In this document: positions 1 through 7,931 of the stretch, in pieces
How the letters are laid out: each line of letters opens with the position of its first letter
Position numbering within the stretch: position 1 is the first letter of the stretch
Origin: Planctomycetota bacterium
GTDB taxonomy: Bacteria > Planctomycetota > GCA-002687715 > DRQF01
DNA: 9,072 nt
Assembly: GCA_015485455.1 (NCBI GenBank)
Contig: WFTN01000603.1
Coordinates: 1-9,072, forward strand
Reading direction: 5' to 3'
Position numbers and translations under genes: made by a program
Notes under the pieces: model-generated
Seen by the model: only the letters and a program-made list of their open reading frames with translations
What the model was told of the DNA's origin: nothing
The model's database searches: none

Positions 1-1779
1 AATCGGGCCAATAACGCGGCGCACAGTTTCCACCAACTCCTTCTTCAGATCGTCATTTTGCTTGGCTTGCGCGCTCAAAGTGACAAAAGCATAAATCCCC
101 TGCCCTTTGATTTCGTGAGGCATTCCCACAACCGCAGCTTCACTCACAGAATCATGGGTGATGAGGGCACTTTCAACTTCTGCCGTTCCCAATCGATGCC
201 CAGAAACGTTGATCACATCATCGACGCGACCCGTAATCCAATAGTAACCATCACCATCACGACGGCAGCCATCGCCGGTAAAATAAGTGCCTGGATAAGT
301 GGTAAAATAGGTTTGAAGAAACCTCTCATGATCGCCGTAAATAGTACGAGCCATTCCGGGCCAAGGAAAAGTCATACACAAATTACCTGCGACATCATTG
401 CCTTCAATAACTTGACCATTTTCATCCATCAATACGGGTCGGATACCTGGCATCGGTAGGGTCGCAGAGCCAGGTTTTGTTGGTGTCGCTCCGGGCAAGG
501 GAGAAATGATAATACCACCCGTTTCCGTCTGCCAATAAGTATCAACGACTTGACAACGACCATCACCTACGACGTCATAGTACCAACGCCAGACATCTGG
601 ATTGATGGGTTCTCCCACAGTCCCCAGGAGCCTCAAACTTCCTCGAGAACGAGACTGAACCGGCTCATCTCCATGGCGCATGATTGCACGAATCGCCGTG
701 GGCGCCGTATAAAAAATGCTGACATCATGTTTGTCACAAACGTCCCAGAATCTTCCTATATCCGGATAATTGGGCACTCCCCCAAACATCACAGTTGTGG
801 CTCCATTGGCCAAGGGCCCGTAGACGATGTAGGTGTGCCCGGTGATCCAGCCAATGTCCGCAGTGCACCAATAGACATCATCCCTCCGCCAATCGAACAC
901 CATCTTGTGAGTGTAAGAGGCATAAGTGAGATAACCTGCTGTGGTGTGTACCAACCCCTTCGGTTTGCCCGTCGATCCTGAAGTATAGAGGATAAAAAGT
1001 GGGTCTTCCGCGCCCATCGTTTCCGGGGTACAGGCGTCTTCTATATCCGATGCTGCCACCTCATCCCGCCACAAGAGATCCCGCTCTTCGTCTGGCTCCC
1101 AAGCTGTACCGGTGTTTTGCACCCAGACTATTTTCTGAATGCAGGAAACACCTTGAACAGCCTCCGTGGCAATTTTTCCCAATGGCAACTCTTTGCCACC
1201 CCGATACCCTCCATCGGCGGTGATAAGCATGGAACAGGTTGAATCGAGGATGCGGTTCTTCAAGGATTCGGCACTAAAGCCACCGAAAACGATGCTATGG
1301 ATGGCACCTATCCTGGCACAAGCCAACATGGCAACAGCCAACTCCGGGACCATTGGCAAATAGATGCAGACTCGATCCCCTTTCTTTACCCCATGTTTCT
1401 TCAACACATTGGCGAAACGACAAACTCGGGTCAGCAGCTCCCTATAGGAAATTCGCTCTGATTTCTGAGGATCATCACCTTCCCAAATGATGGCGCATTG
1501 ATCCCCACGACCAGCATCCACATGGCGATCAAGGCAATTGACTGAAGCATTGAGCTCGCCATCCTCGAACCAACGGACCCGAGCCTTGGAAAAATCCCAA
1601 TCGAGAGTCTTTGAGAATGGCTTCGACCAAACAAGTTCCCTCCCCCTCTTGGCCCAAAACTCCTCGGCGTCAGAAACGCTTTCTTCATGCAAAGCATGAT
1701 ATGCGTCGAATTCCCCAACATGCGCTCGGGAAGCAAAGTGTGATGACGGCGGATAGATTTCTTGGGGTGATTGGCTCAT
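1..1779 (-). CDS. acs: Acetyl-CoA synthetase (AMP-forming), C-terminus missing at the window edge
   Basis: Activates acetate with ATP to acetyl-AMP, then forms acetyl-CoA; a cytoplasmic enzyme of acetate assimilation. The frame is open from the ATG at 1779 to the left edge, giving 593 residues; the family is usually about 650, so some 60 are missing. Visible ANL-superfamily motifs: the phosphate-binding loop [11 protein letters not shown] (residues 265-275), the YWQTETGG adenine-site motif (415-422), YFTGDG (499-504), and the hinge region [15 protein letters not shown] (515-529). The N-terminal Acs region is also present (YPPSSHF at 9-15, FW at 41-42, [10 protein letters not shown] at 164-173). 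The lysine near the C-terminus that makes the adenylate, and is the usual acetylation target, lies outside the window. The start is secure: an in-frame TGA sits four codons upstream and the N-terminus fits the family. The nearest Shine-Dalgarno-like AAGGA is about 14 nt away, which is long. It is divergent from the 788-residue gene. Larger plus-strand frames here are antisense shadows. Confidence 0.97.
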   Translation of the reverse strand, partial: MSQSPQEIYPPSSHFASRAHVGEFDAYHALHEESVSDAEEFWAKRGRELVWSKPFSKTLDWDFSKARVRWFEDGELNASVNCLDRHVDAGRGDQCAIIWEGDDPQKSERISYRELLTRVCRFANVLKKHGVKKGDRVCIYLPMVPELAVAMLACARIGAIHSIVFGGFSAESLKNRILDSTCSMLITADGGYRGGKELPLGKIATEAVQGVSCIQKIVWVQNTGTAWEPDEERDLLWRDEVAASDIEDACTPETMGAEDPLFILYTSGSTGKPKGLVHTTAGYLTYASYTHKMVFDWRRDDVYWCTADIGWITGHTYIVYGPLANGATTVMFGGVPNYPDIGRFWDVCDKHDVSIFYTAPTAIRAIMRHGDEPVQSRSRGSLRLLGTVGEPINPDVWRWYYDVVGDGRCQVVDTYWQTETGGIIISPLPGATPTKPGSATLPMPGIRPVLMDENGQVIEGNDVAGNLCMTFPWPGMARTIYGDHERFLQTYFTTYPGTYFTGDGCRRDGDGYYWITGRVDDVINVSGHRLGTAEVESALITHDSVSEAAVVGMPHEIKGQGIYAFVTLSAQAKQNDDLKKELVETVRRVIGPI

Positions 1780-1791
1780 GAGATTGGCTCA
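1769..1791. repeat. 10-bp direct repeat straddling the acs start codon
   Basis: On the acs strand the 10-mer TGAGCCAATC occurs twice, separated by TCA, so the period is 13 bp. Plus-strand copies are at 1769-1778 and 1782-1791. The ATG of acs lies at the junction and the upstream copy supplies the in-frame TGA stop. It may be a small duplication that pushed the AAGGA sequence away from the start codon. No function can be inferred from sequence alone. Confidence 0.7.
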
Positions 1792-2102
1792 AGTCCTTAG
1801 CTACAAACGAGTTCTATGGTTTACACAGGTCAATTATGAGGCAAAGTCGCCGATTCAGAAACGGAAATTCTCCAATAACTTAGCATTTTGGACAGAAGGT
1901 GAAACTTGTCTATAATCGCCATTGTTAGTGACCTAGATCGAAACTGCCGTTTTCCTAGAAAATACGAACTGCGTGCCCAGTCGTCCTTTGCTAAGTGACA
2001 CGGAAATCTATCGATTGCCAACTAAGAAATTGACGGGGTCCAGCGGGCATTCGCCTGCTTGGCCATTGCCAGAACATTCGACCATTTGGAGATTGAACTA
2101 CC
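1780..2102. other. Divergent intergenic region between acs and the BPI-like gene
   Basis: This 323-bp gap separates two divergent genes and holds no convincing coding sequence. Its plus-strand side carries the promoter at 1888-1916 and a leader of about 180 nt. A short imperfect hairpin in the leader (2042-2059; stem AGCGGGC/GCCTGCT with one G-U pair, loop ATTC) has no U-tract and is too small to call a regulator. A Shine-Dalgarno-like GGAG at 2088-2091 serves the start at 2103. I could not identify a convincing promoter for acs or any recognisable operator. Confidence 0.7.
1888..1916 (+). promoter_or_regulatory. Sigma70-like promoter for the 788-residue secreted protein
   Basis: TTGGAC at 1888-1893 (-35, close to TTGACA) and a perfect TATAAT at 1911-1916 (-10) are separated by the ideal 17 bp. 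Transcription would start near 1923 and run right into the gene at 2103 after an untranslated leader of about 180 nt. The assignment rests on the consensus match only. The exact -10 together with ideal spacing in a divergent intergenic region makes it credible. Confidence 0.6.
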
Positions 2103-4469
2103 ATGCATAAGTGCACGCATAGGATCCTGATTGCTGCGATCCTCTTCTTATCAGCCAACGTCATCGGCCAAACACCGATCGACTTGCGCTTTAACGGCGA
2201 ACAAAACGCCGTGGCCGCCATTGGCAGTACCATGACGGTTTCAGCGCAAACCTCTTCGCCCTTGGTTTGGGGTACCTTGATCTTCTCAATGGACCCAGGC
2301 CCCACCACTTTTCAAGGCTTCACTCTTCCTATCGGTTTTGATGCATCCACAGTGATCCTTCAGAACCTTCTTTACGACGTCAACGGTGACTTGAGCTTTG
2401 GTGTTCAATTATTGGATGACATCGCTTTCGAAGGGGTAACTTACTACGCATACGGATTTACTTTTGATGGCAATGATCCTTCCGGTTTCGGAGCGTCTAA
2501 CCAAGCCAGTGTTACTTTCACTCGCCACGTTGAGACAGGATCTGACACCGCCGGTTATGTTGACCAAGGAATCACTATCGACGGTGGCGCGATTCTCACT
2601 CAAGGCCCCCTTGATCCGAATCTGACTATCGCCTGGAACATCGCCAGCGGCCCTGTGGGTCACAACGCCACTCTCAGTGGCGCAGACACCGCATTCCCCA
2701 CATTGACTGCTGACTTGCCCGGCACCTATGGTGTGGAGCTCAACTACTCATTCCCAGGAACAACTGGGGGCGCGAGTGGCACAGTGATGATCGACGTCTT
2801 CAATTTGGATGTCACATCCCATGCCCAAGGGGCATTCGATACATCAGACCCGATCAACTATGCCGCGACACTCAACGGCCCTGCTCCATCGAGTTTCTCC
2901 GTGGTAGGCGGCCCGACCGCTGCTGGCAACATGATCGCTGGATCTAGCGCTGCGTCGAACATCTTCACTGAAATCGAGTTCGCAATCACATCCATGGCTG
3001 GCCAAAACCTGGGTCATACCGCCAGTATCGTCAACAACCTTGGTGGTGACCTCACAGTAGCACCGACAGACTCTTTGGCTGTGAATGTCAAGCAGCCTGT
3101 CTTGGACAGTCTCGAGACGGGAATCGAAATGGGTCTGGCACAAGTCGACCTATCGACTCCCCTGTCGAACATCCCTCCAATTCCCTTGCCAGGCATTCCA
3201 TTCACCACTGCCACGGCCACCATTCAGAGTGTCACATACGATCCCAACATCGATGTCGAAATGACATTCGTTCCTGGAGCGATCAACACGCAGTTGACAA
3301 TCAACAACGTAGTCATCGTCTTTGACATTGTTGGCACTGTCTTTGGCTTTCCATTCACAGATACAGGAACCTACACAGCAACTTCCATCGTTGTGAGCTT
3401 CGATACGATTCCTACCGTTGTGGGTGGCATGATTATGTCAACCACTGCCAACGAGACGGCTACTGTCAACGGTGCAACACTGACTTTCACCGGCAGCCTC
3501 AACTCTTCATCAGGCTTGATCCTCGGACTTTTGACACCTGTCATTGAGACAACCATCACGTCCTTGATCACACCTTTGGTGCCGCCCATCATTGATGGCG
3601 CCCTCAACTCGATTCCCCAAACATTCGACTTGTCGACTCAGGGAATTGACATCACTTTGAACTTCATGCCGTCTTCGATCAACATCGTGACCGGTTCCAT
3701 GACTATTGGATACGCTGCTGGTGCCCAGGCCAATAACATCGCCCCAGGTGCCCCAACTCTGACCAATTTCTACGAAACTCCATCTGCACTCCCTACGTTC
3801 GGCCCAACCGTTCCAGGGACCATGCAAGCCTACATCGCTGGGGGCTGCTTGGGTGATGACATGATCAACCAAATCCTCGCTGCTGCTACCGAAGCAGGGG
3901 CTTTGGAATTGACCCTTGATCAAGGATTCATGATGGGTGGCAACATGGTCCCAGCTACCGCAGGTGCCTTTGCCACAGCGTTCCCAGGAACAGGTTTCGA
4001 TAGTTTCGACCCTGCTTCGACAGTGCGTTTGATCGTTCACCAGAACTTGGCACCTGTTGTCACCATCGACAATGCTGGGGGCACAAGCAACTACGCTCTC
4101 CACTCCTCCAATGTGACTTTGGAAGTTTTGGTCGACGTTGGTGCCGGATATGAAGTGTCCGCTCTTCGCCTTTCGGCAAGCGCGTCTACTGCCCTAAGCG
4201 TCAACGTCAACTTGATGGCTGGTACCTTAGACCTCACCCCCGGGGCAACCACAGCATCCGTCCGAAGCATCACCAGTATGCCAGGAGTCGATGTCAGTGG
4301 ATCCTTGGTCGCCTTGACTGCCTTAGTCAACAGCACCTTGCCTGGAATTTTAGCCCCCGTCACTGGCATCCCATTGCCAACGTTGATGGTTGGCGCCATG
4401 ATCCCAACGGTTGTTGGCATTGAAGCCGACGGCCCCGCTGGCGACTACTTGAGTATCTTCCTCAACTAA
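2103..4469 (+). CDS. Secreted multidomain protein with tandem BPI/TULIP-like lipid-binding domains
   Basis: A 788-residue protein I cannot name. It starts with a Sec signal peptide (basic MHKCTHR, hydrophobic core about 8-21, cleavage near VIG-Q at 20-23; no lipobox), so it should be periplasmic or extracellular. Residues 23-140 form a beta-rich domain ending in SNQASVTF. Residues 150-232 look PKD-like (WNIASGP at 178-184, ADLPGTYGVELNYS at 203-216). Residues 233-330 look Ig-like. Residues 332-541 and 572-788 resemble the N- and C-terminal halves of BPI/LBP/CETP proteins. The first half alternates amphipathic strands with a long hydrophobic segment (471-505, LLTPVIETT and PLVPPIIDGAL). The second opens with LGDDMINQILAAATEAGALELTL (in pieces: LGDDMINQIL at 583-592, AGALELTL at 598-605) and ends IPLPTLMVGA then FLN. 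Only one cysteine remains after processing (582), so the BPI disulfide is absent. Lipid binding is inferred from fold resemblance recalled without a search. GGAG lies 11 nt before the ATG; an intrinsic terminator follows. Confidence 0.85.
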   Translation: MHKCTHRILIAAILFLSANVIGQTPIDLRFNGEQNAVAAIGSTMTVSAQTSSPLVWGTLIFSMDPGPTTFQGFTLPIGFDASTVILQNLLYDVNGDLSFGVQLLDDIAFEGVTYYAYGFTFDGNDPSGFGASNQASVTFTRHVETGSDTAGYVDQGITIDGGAILTQGPLDPNLTIAWNIASGPVGHNATLSGADTAFPTLTADLPGTYGVELNYSFPGTTGGASGTVMIDVFNLDVTSHAQGAFDTSDPINYAATLNGPAPSSFSVVGGPTAAGNMIAGSSAASNIFTEIEFAITSMAGQNLGHTASIVNNLGGDLTVAPTDSLAVNVKQPVLDSLETGIEMGLAQVDLSTPLSNIPPIPLPGIPFTTATATIQSVTYDPNIDVEMTFVPGAINTQLTINNVVIVFDIVGTVFGFPFTDTGTYTATSIVVSFDTIPTVVGGMIMSTTANETATVNGATLTFTGSLNSSSGLILGLLTPVIETTITSLITPLVPPIIDGALNSIPQTFDLSTQGIDITLNFMPSSINIVTGSMTIGYAAGAQANNIAPGAPTLTNFYETPSALPTFGPTVPGTMQAYIAGGCLGDDMINQILAAATEAGALELTLDQGFMMGGNMVPATAGAFATAFPGTGFDSFDPASTVRLIVHQNLAPVVTIDNAGGTSNYALHSSNVTLEVLVDVGAGYEVSALRLSASASTALSVNVNLMAGTLDLTPGATTASVRSITSMPGVDVSGSLVALTALVNSTLPGILAPVTGIPLPTLMVGAMIPTVVGIEADGPAGDYLSIFLN

Positions 4470-4490
4470 CTCCAGCCGCCTTTCTATCAA

Positions 4491-4519
4491 GGGGAGCCCC
4501 ATCCGGGCTCCCCTTTTTT
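4491..4519 (+). terminator. Strong intrinsic terminator after the BPI-like gene
   Basis: A perfect 9-bp stem GGGGAGCCC / GGGCTCCCC (4491-4499 and 4505-4513) closes a CATCC loop and is followed by six T (4514-4519). It lies 22 bp past the stop codon at 4469, in the right orientation for that gene. Read on the minus strand, the sequence after the stem (TTGATAGAAAGG) is not U-rich, so it is probably not an efficient terminator for the convergent CorC-like gene, whose stop is at 4554. Confidence 0.93.
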
Positions 4520-4553
4520 GTGCAGTCCTCTGTCTTCCCTGACCCTGACATTC

Positions 4554-5828
4554 TCAAGGTTGCGAGCAAGTGGGCTCCCAGTCGATTCGAATCTTGCTGA
4601 GGAAACAACCCTTCATGGCAAGGATCGTAAGGCGATACTCTTTCCAGACCACTTGTTTGCCGATACGCAGATCTTCCGAGGCTTCCTCAACCACGAGACC
4701 TCCAATGGTTCTCGCATCACTGGCTGTCAGGTCAATACCGCTTTTGCGAAGCAAGTAACGAAGAGTCACTGAAGCATCCGCCACCAATGCCCCTGGACGA
4801 ATCATGTCAACTCTTCGCCGACGTTTGTTGTCGTGCTCATCAGCGATCTCGCCAACCAACTCTTCAATGAGATCCTTCAGAGTCACAAGCCCCTCCAGAC
4901 CTCCATATTCATCGACGACAAAAACCATCTCGCTTTTGGAGTCTTGCATCTGAGTCAGGGCTTGGCCTAAATTCGTTGACTCTGGCACAAAGACAGCAGG
5001 TCTGAGAATATCGTTCAGGTCTTCAATCTTGGCGGGACATCCTGGCCGATGAAGCAAGTCTTTGGCGTGAAGCGTACCTAAAATATCTTCCAGATTCTCA
5101 CCGTAGACCGGAATCCGCGTGTGACCTGACTCAGAAATGGCCTTCATGAAGCCATCGATCCCAGCGTTTACCGGTAGGCTAATCATTTCATGACGAGGAA
5201 CCATGACATCACGAACACTACTCACAGCGAATTCGTAGGCACCATGAAGGATGTGTTGAGTCATATCTTCGAGGGTGCCCGCTTCCCCTCCCACCTGCGC
5301 CAGAGCGACGAGGTCTTCTGGTTCAACCGCCGCGCTCTCCTGTTCTTCCCCACCAGAGAAGGGCACCAAAACGAAACGGGCAATCCTGGAGGTCACCCAG
5401 GTCAAAGGAGAAGTCAATCGAATAAACAGGTCCAACGGTGCCGCTATCAACCGTGCCAACCAAAGAGATCGCTTGGCCGCTAATGTCTTGGGAACGATCT
5501 CGGCAAAAACTAAAAGCAACAAAGTGAGAATGGGGCTGACATAAAGGGGGGCTAACTTCCCCCACAAAGACACAGCCAGCGACGTCGACAGAGCTGCCAA
5601 GAGAACATTGGCAAAGTTATTGCCCAAGAGGATTCCAGAGAGGAGCCTGCCAGGGTTTTCCAGAAGTTGATCAACCCGTTCCGCCTTCTTGTCGTTTTTC
5701 TCAATAAGTGAGCGCAAACGAAGGCGGTTGACACCCATGATCGCGGTTTCCGAACTTGAGAAAAACGCCGACACGAAGAATAGGAAGACAATGAAACACC
5801 AGCCAGCAGTGAGCCAAAATTCGCTCAT
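4554..5828 (-). CDS. CNNM/CorC-family membrane protein (DUF21, CBS pair, CorC_HlyC domain)
   Basis: A 424-residue inner-membrane protein of the family often annotated as hemolysin-like or CorC, linked in several bacteria to Mg2+/Co2+ transport or homeostasis. Residues 1-160 are the DUF21/CNNM membrane domain: hydrophobic segments at about 8-24, 61-90, 96-117 and 122-158, with the family motifs FSSSETAI (23-30), LGNNFANV (68-75) and FAEIVPKTLAA (108-118). Residues 200-330 hold a CBS pair, seen as VRDVMVPR (205-212), SGHTRIPVYGE (234-244) and FVVDEYGGLEGLVTLKDL (303-320); such pairs usually bind adenine nucleotides. A basic patch NKRRRR (334-339) leads into the CorC_HlyC domain (about 340-418). 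Domain order and length are normal for the family. The start is supported by the membrane segment beginning right after MSEFW; GGGGA about 12 nt upstream is a modest ribosome site. It lies 121 bp downstream of the exporter permease gene on the same strand and converges with the BPI-like gene. The transported ion cannot be told from sequence. Confidence 0.93.
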   Translation of the reverse strand: MSEFWLTAGWCFIVFLFFVSAFFSSSETAIMGVNRLRLRSLIEKNDKKAERVDQLLENPGRLLSGILLGNNFANVLLAALSTSLAVSLWGKLAPLYVSPILTLLLLVFAEIVPKTLAAKRSLWLARLIAAPLDLFIRLTSPLTWVTSRIARFVLVPFSGGEEQESAAVEPEDLVALAQVGGEAGTLEDMTQHILHGAYEFAVSSVRDVMVPRHEMISLPVNAGIDGFMKAISESGHTRIPVYGENLEDILGTLHAKDLLHRPGCPAKIEDLNDILRPAVFVPESTNLGQALTQMQDSKSEMVFVVDEYGGLEGLVTLKDLIEELVGEIADEHDNKRRRRVDMIRPGALVADASVTLRYLLRKSGIDLTASDARTIGGLVVEEASEDLRIGKQVVWKEYRLTILAMKGCFLSKIRIDWEPTCSQP

Positions 5829-5949
5829 ATCAGCGAGATTTCCCCAAGGTAGTCAGTCTAGAAGCTCCAGAGATTCAATGCTTTCAAGCTATTGCTTTGG
5901 AACCCTCTTGCCAAAGGCAAGAACATAGATCTCATCAACATCGAACATG
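5829..5949. other. 121-bp gap between exporter permease and CorC-like gene, with a short hairpin
   Basis: It contains a perfect 7-bp inverted repeat, TCTTGCC / GGCAAGA at 5906-5922 with a 3-nt loop. On the transcribed minus strand it is followed by GGGTTCC rather than a U-tract, so it is not a standard intrinsic terminator. It could be a processing or stability hairpin at the end of the exporter transcript, or chance. I found no strong -35/-10 pair for the CorC-like gene, so read-through from the exporter operon remains possible. Confidence 0.45.
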
Positions 5950-7221
5950 CTACTCGTGGCGCAAGGCCTCAATCGGATCGAGCGATGCTGCACGGACTGC
6001 AGGATACAGACCAAAGACGACACCGACCAGGGCGGAAACGCCGAAACTCAGAATGACGAACTCTGGCTTCACGATGGCTCTTTGCCCCATAGTCGCTTCA
6101 ATGACCGGTGGGGCCAAAATGCCAACGAGGACCCCCAATGCGCCCCCCAGGGATGACAAGGTAATCGTCTCCACCAGGAATTGAGAAATAATATGTTTCC
6201 TTTGTGCTCCCAAAGCCCGTCGCACCCCAATTTCTCGGGTTCTCTCGGTCACGGAGGCCAACATGATATTCATGATACCAATGCCACCCACCAACAAAGA
6301 AACACTGGCAATGAGTGCCAAAAACACACGGTACATACGAGCTGACTCCTTTGCCGCCCGAATCAACTCCAAAGGAACAATCACTTCATAATCCTTCTTG
6401 GAGTGACTATATGCCAGGACACGACGGATGCTCTCCGACACAGGAAGCACATCTTCGATCTCCGCTGCTTGAACCTGGATTTCATGGAGTTGCACGTCTT
6501 CCCGACTCATCGACCCACTGCTTCGATCGACGATTTGTTCACCCAAGTAAACGCGAGAGGCGCTCAATGGGATATAAATCATGTTTCGGTTCGTTGCGGT
6601 GGGAGCCCCATCATCCTTGCGCACACCTGTTTTCTCTTCGATGACGCCAATGACCGTGAACGGATCGTAATCGACCTTAATCATTTTTCCCACTGGATAC
6701 TCGTGGAGAAACAGACGACGAGCCACAGAAGGGGTCAAGACGCAGACGTTGTCGTGAGATCGTTCGTCCACATCAGAAAAGAACCGACCTTGAAGCATCT
6801 TCAGCTTCGAAACTTTAGGAAACCAAGGTACAGTACCTCTCACCCGTCCATCCACGGCCCTCTGCTGGTAACGCAAAGGTTTCGGGTAATCCCGAGCCGA
6901 AACAACAACCTTCACGTTGGGAACGGTGTCGCGAATAATCTTGGCATCATCATATTTGAGGCCATACTTGATGGTGCGCTGTTGCCCCTCCCCAGCGTTG
7001 GAGGTGGTATCAGTTGGCTTGATGCTCTTGAGAATGATGTTGGTGCTACCCAAAGCTTTGATCTGATCTTGGGCTTCTTGACTGGTGCCCTCACCGAAAG
7101 CTAACATCGAAATAACACTGCCCACACCAAACAAGATCCCAAGCATAGTCAGAACACTACGCAAGAAATGAAGTTTGATGCTCCTGAGGCCCAACCCTAC
7201 CGTTCGGAGAATACCGGTCAT
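5950..7221 (-). CDS. MacB/FtsX-type ABC exporter permease
   Basis: A 423-residue inner-membrane subunit of a mechanotransmission-type ABC exporter. It has the MacB layout: a first membrane helix (about 20-43), a large periplasmic domain (about 44-297), then three helices (about 298-322, 350-372, 387-408). The FtsX core carries the signature VTERTREIGVRRALGA (324-339) and the protein ends in the typical YPAVRAASLDPIEALRHE. The extracytoplasmic part contains MacB periplasmic-domain features such as LQGRFFSD (143-150) and the IGVIEEK strand (191-197). Unlike E. coli MacB, the ATPase is a separate protein, as in YknYZ-type systems. Its ATG overlaps the ATPase stop (ATGA at 7218-7221), pointing to translational coupling and equal stoichiometry. 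In this family ATP hydrolysis moves the periplasmic domain to push substrates through an adaptor and outer-membrane channel. The substrate is unknown; antibiotic, peptide or lipid export are all seen in relatives. Confidence 0.95.
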   Translation of the reverse strand: MTGILRTVGLGLRSIKLHFLRSVLTMLGILFGVGSVISMLAFGEGTSQEAQDQIKALGSTNIILKSIKPTDTTSNAGEGQQRTIKYGLKYDDAKIIRDTVPNVKVVVSARDYPKPLRYQQRAVDGRVRGTVPWFPKVSKLKMLQGRFFSDVDERSHDNVCVLTPSVARRLFLHEYPVGKMIKVDYDPFTVIGVIEEKTGVRKDDGAPTATNRNMIYIPLSASRVYLGEQIVDRSSGSMSREDVQLHEIQVQAAEIEDVLPVSESIRRVLAYSHSKKDYEVIVPLELIRAAKESARMYRVFLALIASVSLLVGGIGIMNIMLASVTERTREIGVRRALGAQRKHIISQFLVETITLSSLGGALGVLVGILAPPVIEATMGQRAIVKPEFVILSFGVSALVGVVFGLYPAVRAASLDPIEALRHE

Positions 7222-7931
7222 GAAAGCGACGGCCTTTTTCTAGAAGCTAAATTACCGGGTTTCGTATCGACGAGCTGGCCATCACGGAAAGTCAGAACCG
7301 TCTCGGCATTCATGGCCACATCATCTTCGTGGGTGACCATCACGATGGTCGTTCCAGTTTCATGCAAGTCTTGAAGCATCTGCATGATTTCTTCGCCAGT
7401 CTTGGAATCAAGGTTGCCGGTGGGCTCATCAGCGAGAATAAGAATCGGGTCATTCACCAGGGCACGGGCAATCGCCACTCTCTGTTGCTGACCACCTGAA
7501 AGTTGCGTGGGGCGATGGTCGCATCGCCCCCCCAAACCGACCTTCTCAGCCAATTGAATGGCCTTTTCTCTGGCGTTCTTAGCTGGCACTCCCTGATAGA
7601 ATAAGGGCACCTCGATGTTCTCAACCACATTAAGCTGAGCCAAGAGATTGAAAGATTGAAAAACGAATCCCAGCATTTCGCTACGGATGGATGACAACTC
7701 ATTGTCATCCATTTTGGAAACGTCCTTCCCACCCAAGAGATACTGACCACTTGTGGGACGATCTAAACATCCGAGTAAATTGAGCAAAGTCGATTTCCCG
7801 GAACCGGATGGTCCCATGATGGAAATGAACTCACCTTTTTCGAAGCTTAAGTCAACGTTGCGCAAGGCATGAACTTCGTTCGTGCCCATGGTGTAGACTT
7901 TGCAGAGATCCTTGATTTCCGCAATCGGCAT
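7218..7931 (-). CDS. ABC exporter ATPase, MacB/LolD type
   Basis: A 237-residue cytoplasmic ATPase that drives the permease encoded next. All catalytic elements are intact: Walker [10 protein letters not shown] (40-48), Q-loop Gln92 in FVFQSFNLL, signature [15 protein letters not shown] (144-158), Walker B ILILADEP (163-170), D-loop NLDS (173-176) and switch His201 in MVTHE. The MacB/LolD subgroup is recognisable from the [16 protein letters not shown] start, [12 protein letters not shown] (51-62) and VVENIEVPL (102-110). Length is normal for a stand-alone subunit of this group. Its ATG overlaps the adaptor's TAA stop by one base (TAATG at 7931), and its own stop overlaps the permease start, so all three are made from one message. 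LolD (lipoprotein release) is the closest alternative, but the adaptor gene upstream favours a MacAB-like exporter. Confidence 0.96.
   Translation of the reverse strand: MPIAEIKDLCKVYTMGTNEVHALRNVDLSFEKGEFISIMGPSGSGKSTLLNLLGCLDRPTSGQYLLGGKDVSKMDDNELSSIRSEMLGFVFQSFNLLAQLNVVENIEVPLFYQGVPAKNAREKAIQLAEKVGLGGRCDHRPTQLSGGQQQRVAIARALVNDPILILADEPTGNLDSKTGEEIMQMLQDLHETGTTIVMVTHEDDVAMNAETVLTFRDGQLVDTKPGNLASRKRPSLS

Noticed and set aside
58..981. Plus-strand open frames 58-459 and 550-981
   Set aside because: They are antisense to acs, whose minus-strand frame shows continuous family motifs; their translations resemble no protein.
1431..1736. Minus-strand 101-residue frame
   Set aside because: It is an alternate frame inside acs; the acs frame here encodes the expected N-terminal region.
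1828..1838. Possible minus-strand acs promoter elements (TTGACC at 1833-1828, CATAAT at 1838-1833)
   Set aside because: TTGACC has no acceptable -10 at 16-18 bp, and CATAAT has only a poor TTTCTG upstream; the two also overlap each other.
1830..2308. Minus-strand small frames at 1830-2021 and 1991-2308
   Set aside because: One lies in the intergenic region with no ribosome site or recognisable content. The other runs antisense into the signal-peptide end of the BPI-like gene. Both cross the leader of the plus-strand promoter.
3510..4103. Minus-strand 197-residue frame inside the BPI-like gene
   Set aside because: It is antisense to a well-supported secreted protein with signal peptide, promoter and terminator; its low-complexity, Cys/Ser/Arg-rich translation is typical of a shadow frame.
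4491..4520. Terminator hairpin acting in both directions
   Set aside because: On the minus strand the stem is not followed by a U-tract, so only the plus-strand direction is supported.
6403..7104. Plus-strand 233-residue frame
   Set aside because: It is antisense to the MacB-type permease, which is clearly coding; no motifs or ribosome site support it.
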